Assembly (NCBI RefSeq): GCF_024166365.1
Contig: NC_064820.1
Span: forward strand, 66,007,501-66,071,500
DNA from: Elephas maximus indicus
Taxonomy: Eukaryota > Chordata > Mammalia > Proboscidea > Elephantidae
Length of the DNA stretch: 64,000 nt
Direction: 5' to 3'
Part shown: positions 22,070-33,232 of the stretch, in pieces
How positions within the stretch are numbered: position 1 is the stretch's first letter
Layout: the number at the start of each line of letters is the position of its first letter
Position numbers and translations under genes: made by a program
Notes under the pieces: generated by a model
Databases searched by the model: none
Told to the model about the DNA's origin: nothing
Seen by the model: the letters and a program-made list of their open reading frames with translations, nothing else

Positions 22070-24338
22070 GAGACTTCTGGGCAACATGGCACCATAGGCA
22101 GAAGCACCATACCATCCCTCCACAGCAAAGACCCAAAAAACTAAGTAAAACAGAGATGAAGGTCATTCTTGGAGCCTGAAGTGCCAAATGAAGAGATAGA
22201 GAACTCAGTCAAGCACCGAATGGAATAAGAAACTGACAGAGGACAGAGAGTGAGGAGAGATGTGTGGAGAGTCCCATCAGCTAACGCAGCATGGATCCAC
22301 CATCTTGGACTCCAGTTGGGGATTGGCAGACAGAGAGCATGGGAAAGCAGCTTCACAAAGACAGAGCACCTGGCAACCAGCAGTACACGCTTTCCCACCC
22401 CCATTCTCTTCCCGCTGCCCTACCTCTGAGCTTCCTGGCTGGCTGCAGTGGCTTGGCTGGCTGGGAAGTGTGGTGTCCATGCCGCTTGGATTTGCTCCAC
22501 TCCCGTTGGAGAACAGTGGGCAGCGAGTATGGGGAAGCTGCTTCACAAAGTTCCCAGCAGAAGACAGAGCACCCACTGGATCTGCCCTGCTGCACCATAG
22601 CTGAATGACTGGCCCTGCCCATTGGACAAGGAGGTGAAAAGTATCGTGACTACAGATGAGCAAACAACAAAGAACACACAGCCTGCCTGCTCAGATGTAA
22701 CCAAATAAAACAAAAAAGCAGGACAAAACAAACAAATCTGCAATCAAGAAACAAAAAAAACTACTGAATGTCCCAAAGACAGCAGACAATATCAAAACAT
22801 ATTAAAAAACAGGACAGGATGGGTCCAGTAAGCATCCAAAATAAAATACCAGATGACTTTCCAGTAGAAGAAAGGTACTAGAATTACCTGATGGGGAATT
22901 CGAAACTTTAATATGCAGAGCAATCCAAGAGTTGAAGCAAAAAGCAGATAAAAATGAAGAAAAAATAGACAAATTTTTGGAAAAGGCAGAAAAGTTCCAG
23001 GACAGGGAGAGAAAATGGAAAACACAGAGAGGATCACTGAAGAATGGCAGGCAGAAAACTTCCCTAATATCATGAATGATAAAAAGCTGACCATCCAAGA
23101 AGCTCAATGAACCCCATATAGAATAGACCCCAAAAGAAAAACACCAAGGCATGTCACAATCACATTTGCTAAAACCAAAGACAAAGAAAAAATCTTGTGA
23201 GCAGCTCGAGAAAACAAAAAGTCACATACAGAGGAGAAACAATAAGACTAAGCTCGGATTATTCGGCAGAAACCATGCAGGCAAGAAGGCAACGGGATGA
23301 CATATATGAAACCTTGAAAGAAAAAAATAGGATACGAGATTGTACCAGCCAGATATTAACCTAGGAAATGAACTCTGAAGGACTATCTAAAACCAAAAAC
23401 AATTGCAATAGGGAACCAGAGAGGTTAATCTGTAAATGACAACAACGTCAGAACAATAAAAGAGGGAATAAACGGTATAGGTATAGAACTTTCTTATGGA
23501 GATGAAGGCAAGGCAATACCAAGTAACAATAGGCTGGTTCAAACCTAGGAGATAAGGCTACATTTCAAGGTAACCAAAAAGAAAGTTAACAAACTTACTC
23601 ATCAAAATAAAGAAGAAAAACATAAAGTCTCAATAAAAACAAAATCTGCAACAACAAATGAAATGATAAATAAACAAACGAAAGGAACTCAGCACAGGAC
23701 ACTATGCTGAGTGAAATAAGTCAATCGCAAAAGACAAATATTGTATGAGACCACTACAGTAAAAACTCATGAAAAGGTTTACATACTAAAAGAAACAATA
23801 TTTGATGGTTATGAGGGAGAGAACGGGAGGGTATGAAAAACACTTAATAGACAAAAGATAAGCGGTAACTTTGGTGAAGGGTAAGACAGTACACAATACT
23901 GGGGAAGACAGCACAACCTGTACAAGGCAAGGCCATGGAAACTCCATAGACACATCCAAACTCCCTGAAGGACCGAATTGCTCGGCTGAGGGCTGTGGGG
24001 GCCATGGTCTCAGGGAACATCTAGCTTAATTGGCATAACAGAGTATATATAGAAAATGTTCTACATTCTACTTTGGTGCGTAGTGTCTGGGGTCTTAAAA
24101 GCCTGTGAGCAGCCATCTAGGATACTCCACTGGTCTCACCCCTTCAGAATCAAGGAAGAGTGATGAAAACTAAAGACACAAGGGACATATTAGGCCAAAG
24201 AACTAATGGACCTCATCTACCATAGCCTCCACCAGACTGAGTCCAGTATAACGAGATGGTGCCCGGCTACCACCACTGTCTGCTCTGACAGGGAGCACAT
24301 AAACATACATTGGTTGCAAAATTCTGAACTACAAGCAC
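22070..24338 (+). mobile_element. L1 lacking ORF2 (HAL1-like or internally deleted)
   Basis: The 5' UTR (about 22070-22800) parallels that of the L1 at 53199. ORF1-derived sequence follows (about 22830-23690), then an abrupt junction near 23698. Immediately after it comes the very end of ORF2 and the 3' UTR ('atgctgagtgaaataagtca', 'gacaaatattgtatgagacc'). The whole ORF2 EN and RT region is absent. The right end is cut at or replaced by an AfroSINE. This could be a multi-copy half-L1 family or a one-off deletion. Confidence 0.85.
22830..23690 (+). pseudogene. L1 ORF1 remnant (RNA-binding protein), broken
   Basis: The coding sense reads gctgaaaacttccc-like 'gcagaaaacttccctaatat', then 'accatccaagaagctcaatg'. 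The conserved Arg codon after IQEAQ has become TGA (CGA to TGA at about 23107-23109, a CpG-type change). 'cagaaaccatgcaggcaaga' marks the RRM/C-terminal part. There are multiple stops, so no product is expected. Confidence 0.75.
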
Positions 24339-24538
24339 AAACCTGTTGATGTTGAGTGTATTCCAACTCATGATAACCCCATACGTTACAGAGTAGAACT
24401 GCTCTATAGGATTTTCTTGGCTGTAATCTTTATGGAAGCAGATCACCAGGCCTTTCTTCTGTGGTGCTCCTGGGTGAGTTTGAACCACCAAACTTTTAGG
24501 TTAATAGCCAAGTGCAAACGATTTGCACCACCCAGGCT
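24339..24538 (-). mobile_element. AfroSINE at the L1 right edge
   Basis: The minus-strand order is a head in 'cctgggtggtgcaaatcg', a middle in 'ttacagccaagaaaatccta' and a tail in 'aatacactcaacatcaac'. The full-length variant is diverged. Confidence 0.85.
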
Positions 24539-25400
24539 GAAAATGTCTGGGGGACATTTTGGGAAAAAGGGGGAAGCATTATTCATACAGAATTCATGAT
24601 TCCAAGAGATGGCATGAACAAAAACACTGAGGGGACTGATTGTCTCATCTTTTCTCAGGACAGAGCAGGTTGGCAGGGTCAGGTGAATTGGGCTGACTGA
24701 GGGGGTGAATTTCAGGGTCTAGAGCAAATCCCAGCAGTAATTCCCAGTAACATACTAGTGATGTCTACAGCAAGCAACCAGATCTGGGGTTGGGTTGCCA
24801 AGGTTGGATGGACAAGAGGAGATGGGTGAGTCAGGCAAATATTCATGAGCACCAGGGAACCACTGGAACTGGTGGGTACAGGAGCGCAGAACTGAGGTTA
24901 GGAGGTGTGGCCCAAAGGACACTCCCAAGCATCCTTGTGCAGGGGCTGCTGACCTTTGAGGGCTTAAGGCCATTGCTCAGGACTGGAGGCTCAAATATAC
25001 TTGGAACAGATTGGCTACACAGAGAAACTGGCACACACTCCATCTTTAAGTTGGGCATTAGGAAGTAAAATCAATCTGAGCAGGGTCTGTACTTTGTGAC
25101 CCTTTTGCCACAGAATGGAGGGTGGCCTTAGAGTCTCACCTTTTATAATACTTTGTATTCCAGGCCAGCCCCTCCCCATAGAGGGCTTTCAGGCACATGG
25201 ACTCAGTCAGAGGGACTCCTACCTTCTTCTATGTTAGGGTGGAAGCAGAGACAACGGGCCTTGAGCTTGCATGGTGCCCTCCTTCACTACCAATGCCACC
25301 TCTCAGGACACCCCAAATTCATAGAAACCACAATCTGAGAAGCACCAATGGGAGTCTGGATGCTTGATGAGAACCCAGGGAAGTTGGTGTTCATACACTG
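24539..25400. other. Single-copy DNA, nothing recognised
   Basis: Short frames on both strands only, with no domain or repeat recognised. Confidence 0.45.
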
Positions 25401-25401
25401 G

Positions 25402-25598
25402 GTAGAATTGTCAGATTGAGCGAATAAAAATAAGAGATACTCAGTTAAATGTGAATTTCAGAACAACAATGAATAATATTTTAGTATTGGTATGTCCTAA
25501 ACATTGCATGGGACATACTTATGCTGAAAAATTTTTGTGGATTTTCTGAAATTTTAAATTTAAGTGGGTATCCTATATTTTATCTGGCAACTCTACTT
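25402..25598. mobile_element. Old palindromic MITE with about 95-bp inverted arms
   Basis: The left arm 'gtagaattgtcagattgagc' with 'gtgaatttcagaacaacaat' pairs with the right arm 'gaaattttaaatttaagtgg' and 'tatctggcaactctac'. The centre is 'cctaaacattgcatgggaca'. It is a near-complete inverted repeat typical of an ancient non-autonomous DNA transposon. Confidence 0.75.
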
Positions 25599-25927
25599 GT
25601 TGTTGTTGTTAGGTGCCATGAAGTAAATTTGGACTCATGGCAACAGATGTGATAGAGTAGAATGCCCTATAGGGTTTCGTAGGCTGTAATCTTTACGGTT
25701 GGGCTCAAACATAGCAACGACTGTGAGTATGGTGCGGGGCCAAACAGTGTTTCATTCTGTTGTACGCAGGGTTGCTATGAGTTGGAACTGGCCCCAAGGC
25801 ACCTAACAACAACAAGAACAACAATCTTTACAGGAGCAGGTGGCCAGGTGGAGCCACCGTACGGGTTTGAACTGCCAACCATTAGGTTAACAGCCAAACA
25901 CTTAACCATTGTGCCACCAGGGCTCCT
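25599..25927 (-). mobile_element. AfroSINE split by a short RTE insertion
   Basis: The 3' portion (25599-25698) and 5' portion (25823-25927, ending 'accattgtgccaccagggct') form one minus-strand AfroSINE once 25699-25822 is removed. Confidence 0.88.
25699..25822 (+). mobile_element. 5'-truncated RTE 3' end inside an AfroSINE
   Basis: About 124 bases, 'gctcaaacatagcaacgact' through 'ggttgctatgagttggaact', ending with the RTE tail cacctaacaac(aac)n. It is bounded by a 9-base target duplication AATCTTTAC (25688-25696 and 25823-25831). Confidence 0.88.
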
Positions 25928-26570
25928 TGGCAGCCCTGTTACAGAGGCTCATGTAGAACCAGGTGGCCTGAGACAGCTTCAGGCTCCAGGCCAAAGCAAA
26001 TCAGGCAAGTATTTTCCTTTGACCCGACCTCTGTGAAAAGCCCATTTTTGAGGTCAGATCCTGGGTCAGCAGAGCAAGTATATGTATTGGATAAAATACA
26101 ATTTTATTTAAACAATCCTTTTAATTTAGGCACTGGGTTTAATTTAGTTTGTAGCTCACTTATTAAAGTGTCATCTACCGAAGACCTCAAACAGCTTGAG
26201 AAATACATACAATTGGAGTTGCTGTGGAGGTGTAGACAGAGCTTGATGCAGCCACAACAAACGTAATCACAGAGTTCTATAGCTTTCAAAGAGCTCTTTT
26301 TCTTCTGTTCTGAACTCTCTATACAGACCTGCTGACGGTGAAAGCAATGCCTTTGCTTTCCCTGGTCCCTGGCTGAAGTGACCCGGGCTGGCAGGGGAGT
26401 TGACAGTCCATTGGTTTCTGGATAGTGTTACTTGTCAATTACTTATTCATGCTAAATTGCAGAAACTCCTTTTCTTTGTATCAAGTTTTACTTGCTCGTG
26501 AAGCAGTTTAAGCCCAGACTCTGGCCCGTCTGTAGGGAACTGGCAGGTACTACAATGTTCACTTGGTCAT

Positions 26571-26787
26571 GTTGTTGGTTGTTGTTAGGTGATGTCAAAT
26601 CGATTTTCGACTCATAGTGACCCCATGTGATAGAGTAGAGCTGCCTCATAGGATTTTATCTTCTAGGCTATAATCTTCATGGGAGCAAATTGCCAGGTCT
26701 TTCTCCCATGGAGCTGCTTGAGTGGGTTTGAACTGCCAACATTTGGTTATCAGCCAGGTGCTTAACTGTTGCACCACCAGGCCTACT
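26571..26787 (-). mobile_element. AfroSINE
   Basis: The tail side has 'gttgttgttaggtgatgtca' and 'tcgactcatagtgacc', and the head side ends 'ctgttgcaccaccaggcct'. Long form with the mid-region 'gggagcaaattgccagg'. Confidence 0.87.
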
Positions 26788-26919
26788 CAGTCATGGGGAA
26801 ACACATTTCAGCCTCAGCCAAGGATTTAGCTTCTTTTTCTTTCCATCGGAGACTTATCCTCTGGGTCCTTTCCAAATTCTTCATTATGCTTTATGCTCTG
26901 ATCTCATTTGAGCTGTAGC

Positions 26920-27416
26920 CACGTTTACCTGCTTTCCATTCTCTGAACTTGCTATGTTCATCCCCTCCAAATGGAATGCTCTTCCCCTAGATCTTCCCAT
27001 GGGCAGTTCCTCACCCCCTCCTCAGAGAGGTCCTCTGTGGCCTCCTGGTCAAATTGTTTCTATTACCACATTGGCTTTTTAAAAATCACTTTGGTGGCAC
27101 AAACTCTTTACACTCAACTACTGATCTAAAGGTTGGTGGTTCAAACCTACCCAGTGGTACAACAGAAGAAAGGCCTGGCTATCTGTTTCGGCAAAGATTA
27201 CAGCCAAGAAAACCCTATGGAGCACAGTTCTACTCTGTAACATGTGGGGTTACCACGAGTCGGAATCAACTCAAAGCCAATTAAAAAAAATTTTTTTATA
27301 GCACTTATCACTACTGTTATTTTCCAGTTTATTTACTTGTTCATTTATTTATTGTCTATCTCCCTCCATCTAGAATGGAAGCTACTGGTACTTAGGATAG
27401 TGCCTTGCACATAGTG
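26920..27416 (+). mobile_element. L2 3' end, split by AfroSINE
   Basis: The left part has 'atggaatgctcttcccctag' and 'ctcctcagagaggtcctctg'. The right part (27292-27416) has 'tatagcacttatcactactg' and 'atttattgtctatctccctc'. The order matches the ancient L2 LINE 3' region. Confidence 0.8.
27086..27291 (+). mobile_element. AfroSINE nested in L2
   Basis: The head is 'ctttggtggcacaaac', with 'ggttggtggttcaaacctac' in the B-box area and 'ttaccacgagtcggaatcaa' near the 3' end. It ends in an A-run followed by a T-run. Confidence 0.85.
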
Positions 27417-27629
27417 AAAAACCAGTTGCCATTGAGTCCATTCCAATTCATGGTGACCCAATGTGTGTCCTAGTAAAGCTGCGCTCCATAAGGTTTTCAG
27501 TGGCTGTGCTCTTTCAGAAGTAGGTCCCCAGACTTTTCTTCTGAGGTGCCTCTGAGTGCACTTCAACCTTCAACTTCAAGGTTAGCAGCAGAGAGTGTTA
27601 ACTGTTTGTACTGCCCAGGGACTCTGGTT
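27417..27629 (-). mobile_element. AfroSINE
   Basis: The tail 'aaccagttgccattgagtcc' opens it and the head ends 'tgcccagggactctg'. Diverged long form inserted at the end of the L2. Confidence 0.83.
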
Positions 27630-27654
27630 CATAACAAAACAAAACAAAATGAAA

Positions 27655-27797
27655 CAAAACACCATTGCTGTTGTAGAGACCCCATCGGATAGAGTGGGAC
27701 TGCCCTATAGTATTTCTAAGGAATGGCTAGTGGATTTGAACTGCCGACCTCTTGATTAGCAGCCTGAGCTCTTAACTACTTTGCCACCAGGGCTCTT
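27655..27797 (-). mobile_element. AfroSINE, short form
   Basis: About 140 bases, from 'caccattgctgttgtagaga' to 'ctttgccaccagggctct', with the middle section missing. An (aaaac)n run precedes it, so it lies 25 bases from another minus-strand AfroSINE. Confidence 0.83.
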
Positions 27798-28404
27798 CAG
27801 GAAGGGCCCCACCAACCTGAGAAGAAGGAAGAGATATTTTTACAGTTCCATTTCTCCCTCAGGGCCTCGGCAAGTCTCCCTCCATTCCTTTTGCCTTCTA
27901 TGGTACTCACAGGACTAGAGATTAACCTCAGTAGGGAAGTGCTTGGATTGTTTTACATATGAAGATAAGAAAACAACTGAAACCTGGTCTCACTGTATGG
28001 AGATAAAAACAAAGTAGTATTTTGCTTAAGAAGAATGTGTGTAATAACAGTAATCTGAAAATAATGGTATCTACCTTGGTAAAGGCACCCGGGAAAAGAA
28101 AAACAATAAATGTGAGAGCTTTGGTGAGTCATAACACCACCTTTCAGCGTCAAAATGGCCCTGAAATCAGATTCAGATAAACTGGTTTCATCAGCTCTAG
28201 ACTCAGCTGTGCATGTTCCTTCTTATTCCTAGTGCCATTCTCCAGATAATGGCAAGGTATTGGCTACCCTTCAAAACACTAGACTCTGTAGAGGAGGAAG
28301 GGAAAGGATTCCTTGTCAGCTTCTTCACCTCTAAATACAAAAATAACTCTCTTCCTTGTGGCACAGTAGGTGTCCTTTACCCTCTGAACATCTACAGATT
28401 GCTG
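27798..28404. other. Single-copy DNA, nothing recognised
   Basis: No repeat, coding domain or RNA recognised. Confidence 0.45.
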
Positions 28405-28590
28405 ACAGGATCAGTGTTTCTCAAAGGTGGTGTCTGGACCACTTGTGGTAGGATTATTTTAAAAGCTTATTTAAAATAAAGACTTCTGGGACTAGTTAGA
28501 GACCCAGTGAATCTGAATCTCTTGGGAAAAGCCCAGGAATCTGTGTTTTCAACAGCTCCACACCCTGAGAATTCTTAGGCACATTTGGGT
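28405..28590. mobile_element. hAT-Charlie MITE (MER20-like)
   Basis: It begins 'cagtgtttctcaaaggtggt' and has 'gaatctgaatctcttgggaa' and 'ccaggaatctgtgttttcaa'. The plan matches the copies at 16405 and 47945. Confidence 0.7.
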
Positions 28591-28811
28591 TAAGGGCTCC
28601 TGGGCTTGTCCAGCCATATGGCCTTCACCTTATCCTGCTGCATGTATTGTCAATTGACTTCCTTTGTATGAATATCTTTTCTTCCCAGTGGAATTTAAAG
28701 GAAAAGAGTTGCTTTTGGCATTTCTTTTTTATTCCCTTTTAAGCCTAGTTCACTGCAGGTTTTCACAAAAACATACTTACTGAATGAAGGAACTTAAATA
28801 ATTTTCCTTGG

Positions 28812-29288
28812 TTTGTTGTTGTTGTTAGGTGCTGTCTAGTCCTTTCCGACTCATAGTGACCCTATGCACAACAAAACAAAACATTGCCTGATTCTGTACC
28901 ACCCTCACAATTGTTGCTATGCTTGAGCACATTGTTGCAGCCACTGTGTCAATCCACCTCGTTGAGGGTCTTCCTCTTTTTTTGCTGACCCTGTACTTTA
29001 CCAAGCATGATGTCCTTCTCCAGGCACTGATCCCTCCTGGTAACATGTCCCAAGTAAGTGACACGTAGCCTTGCCATCCCTACTTCTAAGGAGCATTCTG
29101 GTTGTACTTCTTCCAAGACAGATTTGTGCATCCTTTTGGCAGTCCACGGTATATTCAATATTTTTCGCCAGCACCACAACTCAAAGGCATCAACTCTTCT
29201 TTGGTCTTCCGTATTCATTGTCCAGCTTTAGCATGCATATGAGGTGATTGAAAACACCAGGGCTTGGGTCAGGCACATCTTAGTCCTT
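28812..29288 (-). mobile_element. RTE LINE, 5'-truncated (copy 3)
   Basis: The 3'-most approximately 475 bases of the element, with tail 'gttgttgttgttaggtgctg'. Two overlapping frames (29218-28949 and 29064-28825) carry the C-terminal motif ARK/AKRMHKSVLEEVQPE and RWIDTVAATM. The left end has a (ttg)n tail. Confidence 0.9.
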
Positions 29289-29812
29289 TATCAGCTTGTC
29301 TAGCCCCAGAGATCAGCGTGCCCAAGGGAACGGGGAAGGGGACAGATAAGTCTTCAAGGAGCTGGAGAGCCAGGGGATGTAGTAGTGCTGGGAGGACAGG
29401 CCTGGATGGGGCATGAGGGCAGAGGTCAGTAGGACAGGACTGGGCTCCCACTGGGAAGGGAGTCAGAGGGAGAGAAAGGGTCTCTGAAGAAAGAGGGCAG
29501 TGAACGGAGGGCACTTAGGACGAGCATCACCTCTTTCCTAGTCTCCCTCAGGGTTGCCCCTGAGGCAAAACATATGATGAGGCTGCACAATGACTGTGAA
29601 AATTGGAAGCAGCAGCAATGAGGGAAGAGACAAGGAGGATAGAGCAGAGGACTGTAGAATCTCAGAGCAGGCTATAATAACCTTAAAGTTCGTTTTGTTC
29701 AAACCTTCTACCAAATAAGAACCTGATCCCCAGCCTCCTTGACATGTGTTTGAGCAGGCCCAGGGAGAGGAAGCTCACTTCCTCATGAGTCAATGAAAGG
29801 ATTAGAAAGTGC
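29289..29812. other. Single-copy DNA, nothing recognised
   Basis: Purine-rich, with no domain or repeat recognised. Confidence 0.45.
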
Positions 29813-29825
29813 TTTCACAGACTGA

Positions 29826-30012
29826 AGGAGCCCTGATGGACAGTGGTGAAAGTGCTGTATTGCTAATCAAAAAGTCGGTGAGTTGAAACCACCAGCAGCT
29901 GCACGGGAGAAAGATGTGGCTGTCTGCTCTGGTGGAGATTTACAGCCTTGGAAACCCTGTGGGTCTCCATGAGTCAGGATCGACTCGATGGCAGTGGGTT
30001 TGGCTTTTTAGT
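29826..30012 (+). mobile_element. AfroSINE with target-site duplication
   Basis: The head is 'ggagccctgatggacagtgg', the middle 'gggagaaagatgtggctgtc', and the 3' end 'gtcaggatcgactcgatgg' plus 'gggtttggctttt'. A 13-base duplication with one mismatch flanks it: tttcacagactga (29813-29825) and tttcatagactga (30013-30025). Confidence 0.93.
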
Positions 30013-30025
30013 TTTCATAGACTGA

Positions 30026-30428
30026 GCCACATTCTGCCTTCCTGTGATTTTCTGACCTTTGCTGGTGGTAATCGTTGTCTCTCATTTCTAAACTCTACTT
30101 CCTGACAGACATTCGTACATTTGAAGAGAGCTCTTTTTACCTCCCTAAGTTTTCTATCCTGCAGGCTGAACTTCCCTAGTTACTTTTACTTCTCTTCCAA
30201 TAATTTGGTTCCCTGCCTCCTCTTTCTTCTGCTTGTTGATTTTCTTACATTAAGCTGCCTCTGTCTCCCAATGAGACCCTCTCAGTTTCTGTTGATGACC
30301 CCTTCATCTTCTCAGTCACCCAGGCTTGAACAATTGAACTCAGCTTTGCCTTCTCCTTCTCCTCACCCTCATGCTGTTGGGATGGGGATGCAATTCTCCA
30401 TGGCATTTCTATACATCTTGCGATAGCT
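30026..30428. other. Single-copy DNA, nothing recognised
   Basis: Pyrimidine-rich on the plus strand, with no repeat or domain recognised. Confidence 0.4.
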
Positions 30429-30826
30429 TGTATCCTGGACTGTCTCTTCAAAGATGCTTGTATAGCAAATGGCTTGGAAGATAGAAGTAGTGTCTCCCTC
30501 CAGGCAGAGAGCATATTTGCTGCTTGACCAGTATAATAAAGATAATGTCTTCCTGTGGGGCAAATGTTGGTCAGGTTTGCTAACAGCCTCTGTAAAAGAT
30601 TAGAAGTTTCCTAAGCTTAAGTTTCCTCAGCTGTGAAACAAGCCCACTGTATACCTGATCCACTTGGGTAACCTCTGCATTGCCCCATGGGATTGGGGGG
30701 AGGGAGGGTGAAGGAGTAATATAAATATGAAGCTCATATTACCTGCTGTGCTTTGATCAATAAAGTCCTTTTTCTCTGACCCCAGAGTCTGTGTCTTCTG
30801 CCAGCACCTATGAAAATGTGGCAGAT
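30429..30826 (+). mobile_element. Possible solo LTR (ERV-type)
   Basis: A TATA-like 'aatataaatatgaagc' (about 30719-30734) is followed 36 bases later by 'gatcaataaagtcctttttc' (AATAAA) and a U5-like 'tctgaccccagagtctgtgt'. This spacing is typical of an LTR. The left boundary is a guess and no target duplication was found. Confidence 0.4.
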
Positions 30827-30986
30827 GAACTTGTTAGTCTGCAAGCAGGGATTCTGACTTATAGTGGCCCTATAGGACAGAGAAGAACTGCCTCATAGGG
30901 TTTCCAAGGAGAGGCTGGTAGATTTGAACCTTTAGCCTTTTGACTAGCAGTTGTAGCTCTCAACCATTGCACCACCAAGGCTCCTT
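30827..30986 (-). mobile_element. AfroSINE, short form
   Basis: The tail side 'gggattctgacttatagtgg' and head side 'accattgcaccaccaaggct' are both present. Confidence 0.85.
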
Positions 30987-31680
30987 CTAGAGTAAGGAGG
31001 AGGAGAAAAGGATGGACAAGGTTGCCAGGAGAATTTGTATAATTAATGATGAGAATTAGAAGGAGTCCCCAACTGCAATTTATTTTGTCTGAGAAGAAAA
31101 ATCATGGTCCACTGAAGAAGATGAGGTGTAGCAACCCAAGTGTGAGGAGAGTGGAGAAGGTTTTGAATCATGGCTTCAGAGAACCAGAGTTGCTGATGGA
31201 AACCAGGGGTTTCTGGGCAGTGTGGGAGGCTCAGTGGGTTTCAGTGACCTTTCCATATTCTTTCCATGTTGAAGCAATCCCTGTTTTTCTCACACTCTTC
31301 ATGTTTTGCGTGAATCACTTTCTAATTCTTAATACATTTATTTCTGTACCTCTTAACTCTCCTACTAGACTGTCTTTCTACTATTCATGACCATATGACA
31401 TTGCATTGCCCATAGAAGGGGATTAAAAAACATGTGTAGAATAAGTAAATGAAGGTGGCCTGACCCTATAGAAGAAAACGGGACACTTACTGGGTGATCT
31501 GGTCAGTGCAGACGCTGCTGGTCTGTGGACCACCCCTTCAGTAGCAAGGAACTAGGCACAGACATGATGAAGTAGTTAGGTGCTTTCCTCTTCTTATAAT
31601 GAATGAATGTGTTTGGATTTAAGAGAAGTAAAACAACATGTAATGAATATTGTTGACACTTTCTTTCATACTGGCATTTC
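30987..31680. other. Single-copy DNA, nothing recognised
   Basis: No gene or repeat supported. AT-rich at the right end. Confidence 0.4.
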
Positions 31681-31687
31681 GAGAGAA

Positions 31688-31724
31688 GATGTATATATAT
31701 GTATATATATACACATATGTATAT
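31688..31724. repeat. AT microsatellite
   Basis: Alternating tatata/gtatat tract. A similar tract resumes on the other side of the next SINE (31936-31958). Confidence 0.85.
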
Positions 31725-31769
31725 GACTCAAATCGAGCCCATCACAATCGAGTCAATTCTGTACACATA

Positions 31770-31926
31770 CCATACCCATACCATACCTGTTGCTGTTGAG
31801 TCTATTCTGACTCATAGTGACAGAGTAGAAATGCCCCATAGTTTCCAAGGAGCACCTGGTGGGTTTGAACCCCTGACTCTTTCGTTAGCAGCTGTAGCAC
31901 TTAACCACTACGCCACCAGGGTTTCC
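31770..31926 (-). mobile_element. AfroSINE with perfect 13-base duplication
   Basis: Minus-strand short form, head at 'cgccaccagggtttcc' and tail at 'ctgttgctgttgagtctatt'. TTCTGTACACATA occurs exactly at 31757-31769 and 31927-31939. A degenerate ATACC run extends the tail. Confidence 0.95.
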
Positions 31927-31939
31927 TTCTGTACACATA

Positions 31940-32320
31940 TATATGCATATATATAAAATCATCATGGTTGTGATAATTTCAAAGGCATATTTATACAGAT
32001 ATGTTGTACTGGTGACTCAAATACCATGACGTAAGTTTTGGAAATGGAGATTAACTCTGGGAAAAGTTTTGGAAAAAACAAAGTAAATCTTCCAATTTCC
32101 ACTGCAGTTTCATTATTGGATAATTCAGTATACATTGAAACTGTGCAAAGGAATCTATGTGTATATGTAAAACATAGGCTCTAGTCTCAGGAAGCTATAA
32201 ATAGGTGCCTCACCTATGCATATCTCTTGGGACTTCAAAGTCATGTGGGACACTGGGCAATTCCTTGTTGTGGCCATCTGTTCCATACATTGCAGAACGT
32301 CTACATCTCTGTCCCTGCCC
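31940..32320. other. Single-copy DNA, nothing recognised
   Basis: AT-rich left end (microsatellite), otherwise unremarkable. Confidence 0.4.
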
Positions 32321-32420
32321 AATAAATGTCAGTGGTGTGCCTCAGCATGGAAACAACCAAAAACATTCCCCAAGCTGCCACAACCCTCCGCCCACCACAT
32401 GCGCTGAGCACCACTGACCT
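32321..32420 (-). mobile_element. MER5-like hAT fragment
   Basis: The minus strand reads 'cagtggtgctcagcgcatgt' then 'ggggaatgtttttggttgtt', the left half of a MER5-type element. The right half is absent. Confidence 0.65.
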
Positions 32421-32789
32421 AGAGGAACTGAGGAAGAAGAGCACCAGCAGCGGGGCTTTTAGAAGCACATTGCATCAGAGCACAGTGCAGAAAGCAGAAG
32501 ATGCATTTCCCCAGAAGAAGCCACAACCAGCCTGCATCCACTAAACCGAATTTGCAAATCCTCAAAAGATGAGTGGGCACACATAGTTTGCATTCTGTAT
32601 CACAAAGAAGACAGAAACTGAGTGTACCTTTCCAAGATAAGACATTTTCAGGTTACTACCTAAGACTCAATTATACATCTTCCTAGGGGCAAATTAGTGC
32701 CAATGATGCGTCTATTGCAACTATCAAGTGAAACCAAGGTTATGGCCTTGAGGCCTTGAATAGATGAGGTACGCACGGCTCTACCTGGC
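32421..32789. other. Single-copy DNA, nothing recognised
   Basis: No domain or repeat recognised. Confidence 0.4.
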
Positions 32790-33232
32790 TGTTAGCTATA
32801 TCTCCAGCTTCATGTGGTGCCAGGCCCCTTCATGCTTATTCTGTTTGTTTTTCATTTTGCTTTTGCGGTTCCTAGAAGGTCTTTTAGTCCTCAGGTCTCT
32901 CTCATATACTGCTCTCTCTGCCCAGGATGTTCTTCTGTCTTCATTTACTTGATTAACTCTGGTTATCTTTCTGATCTAGTTTAAGTGACCCTTCCTCAGG
33001 GAAGCCTTCTTGGACCTCCAAGACTAGTACACAGATGGTCCTTCTTTATATATCTCTGATCACAATGTTAATTAACTAGTGATTTATTCTCAAAGTTGGC
33101 TTAAAGTGAAGAATTCAGACTCCCCGAGGGCAGAGCCCACGACTATCTTTTAGACCACTTTAGTTCTAGTTCCTAGCACAATACTTGACACTGAGCATAT
33201 ACTCAATACTTGCTTGATGAATACCTGTGAGT
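32790..33232 (+). mobile_element. L2 LINE 3' end
   Basis: 'ctctctgcccaggatgttct', 'cttcctcagggaagccttct', 'cgagggcagagcccacgact' and 'tactcaatacttgcttgatg' occur in the canonical L2 order. Confidence 0.82.
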
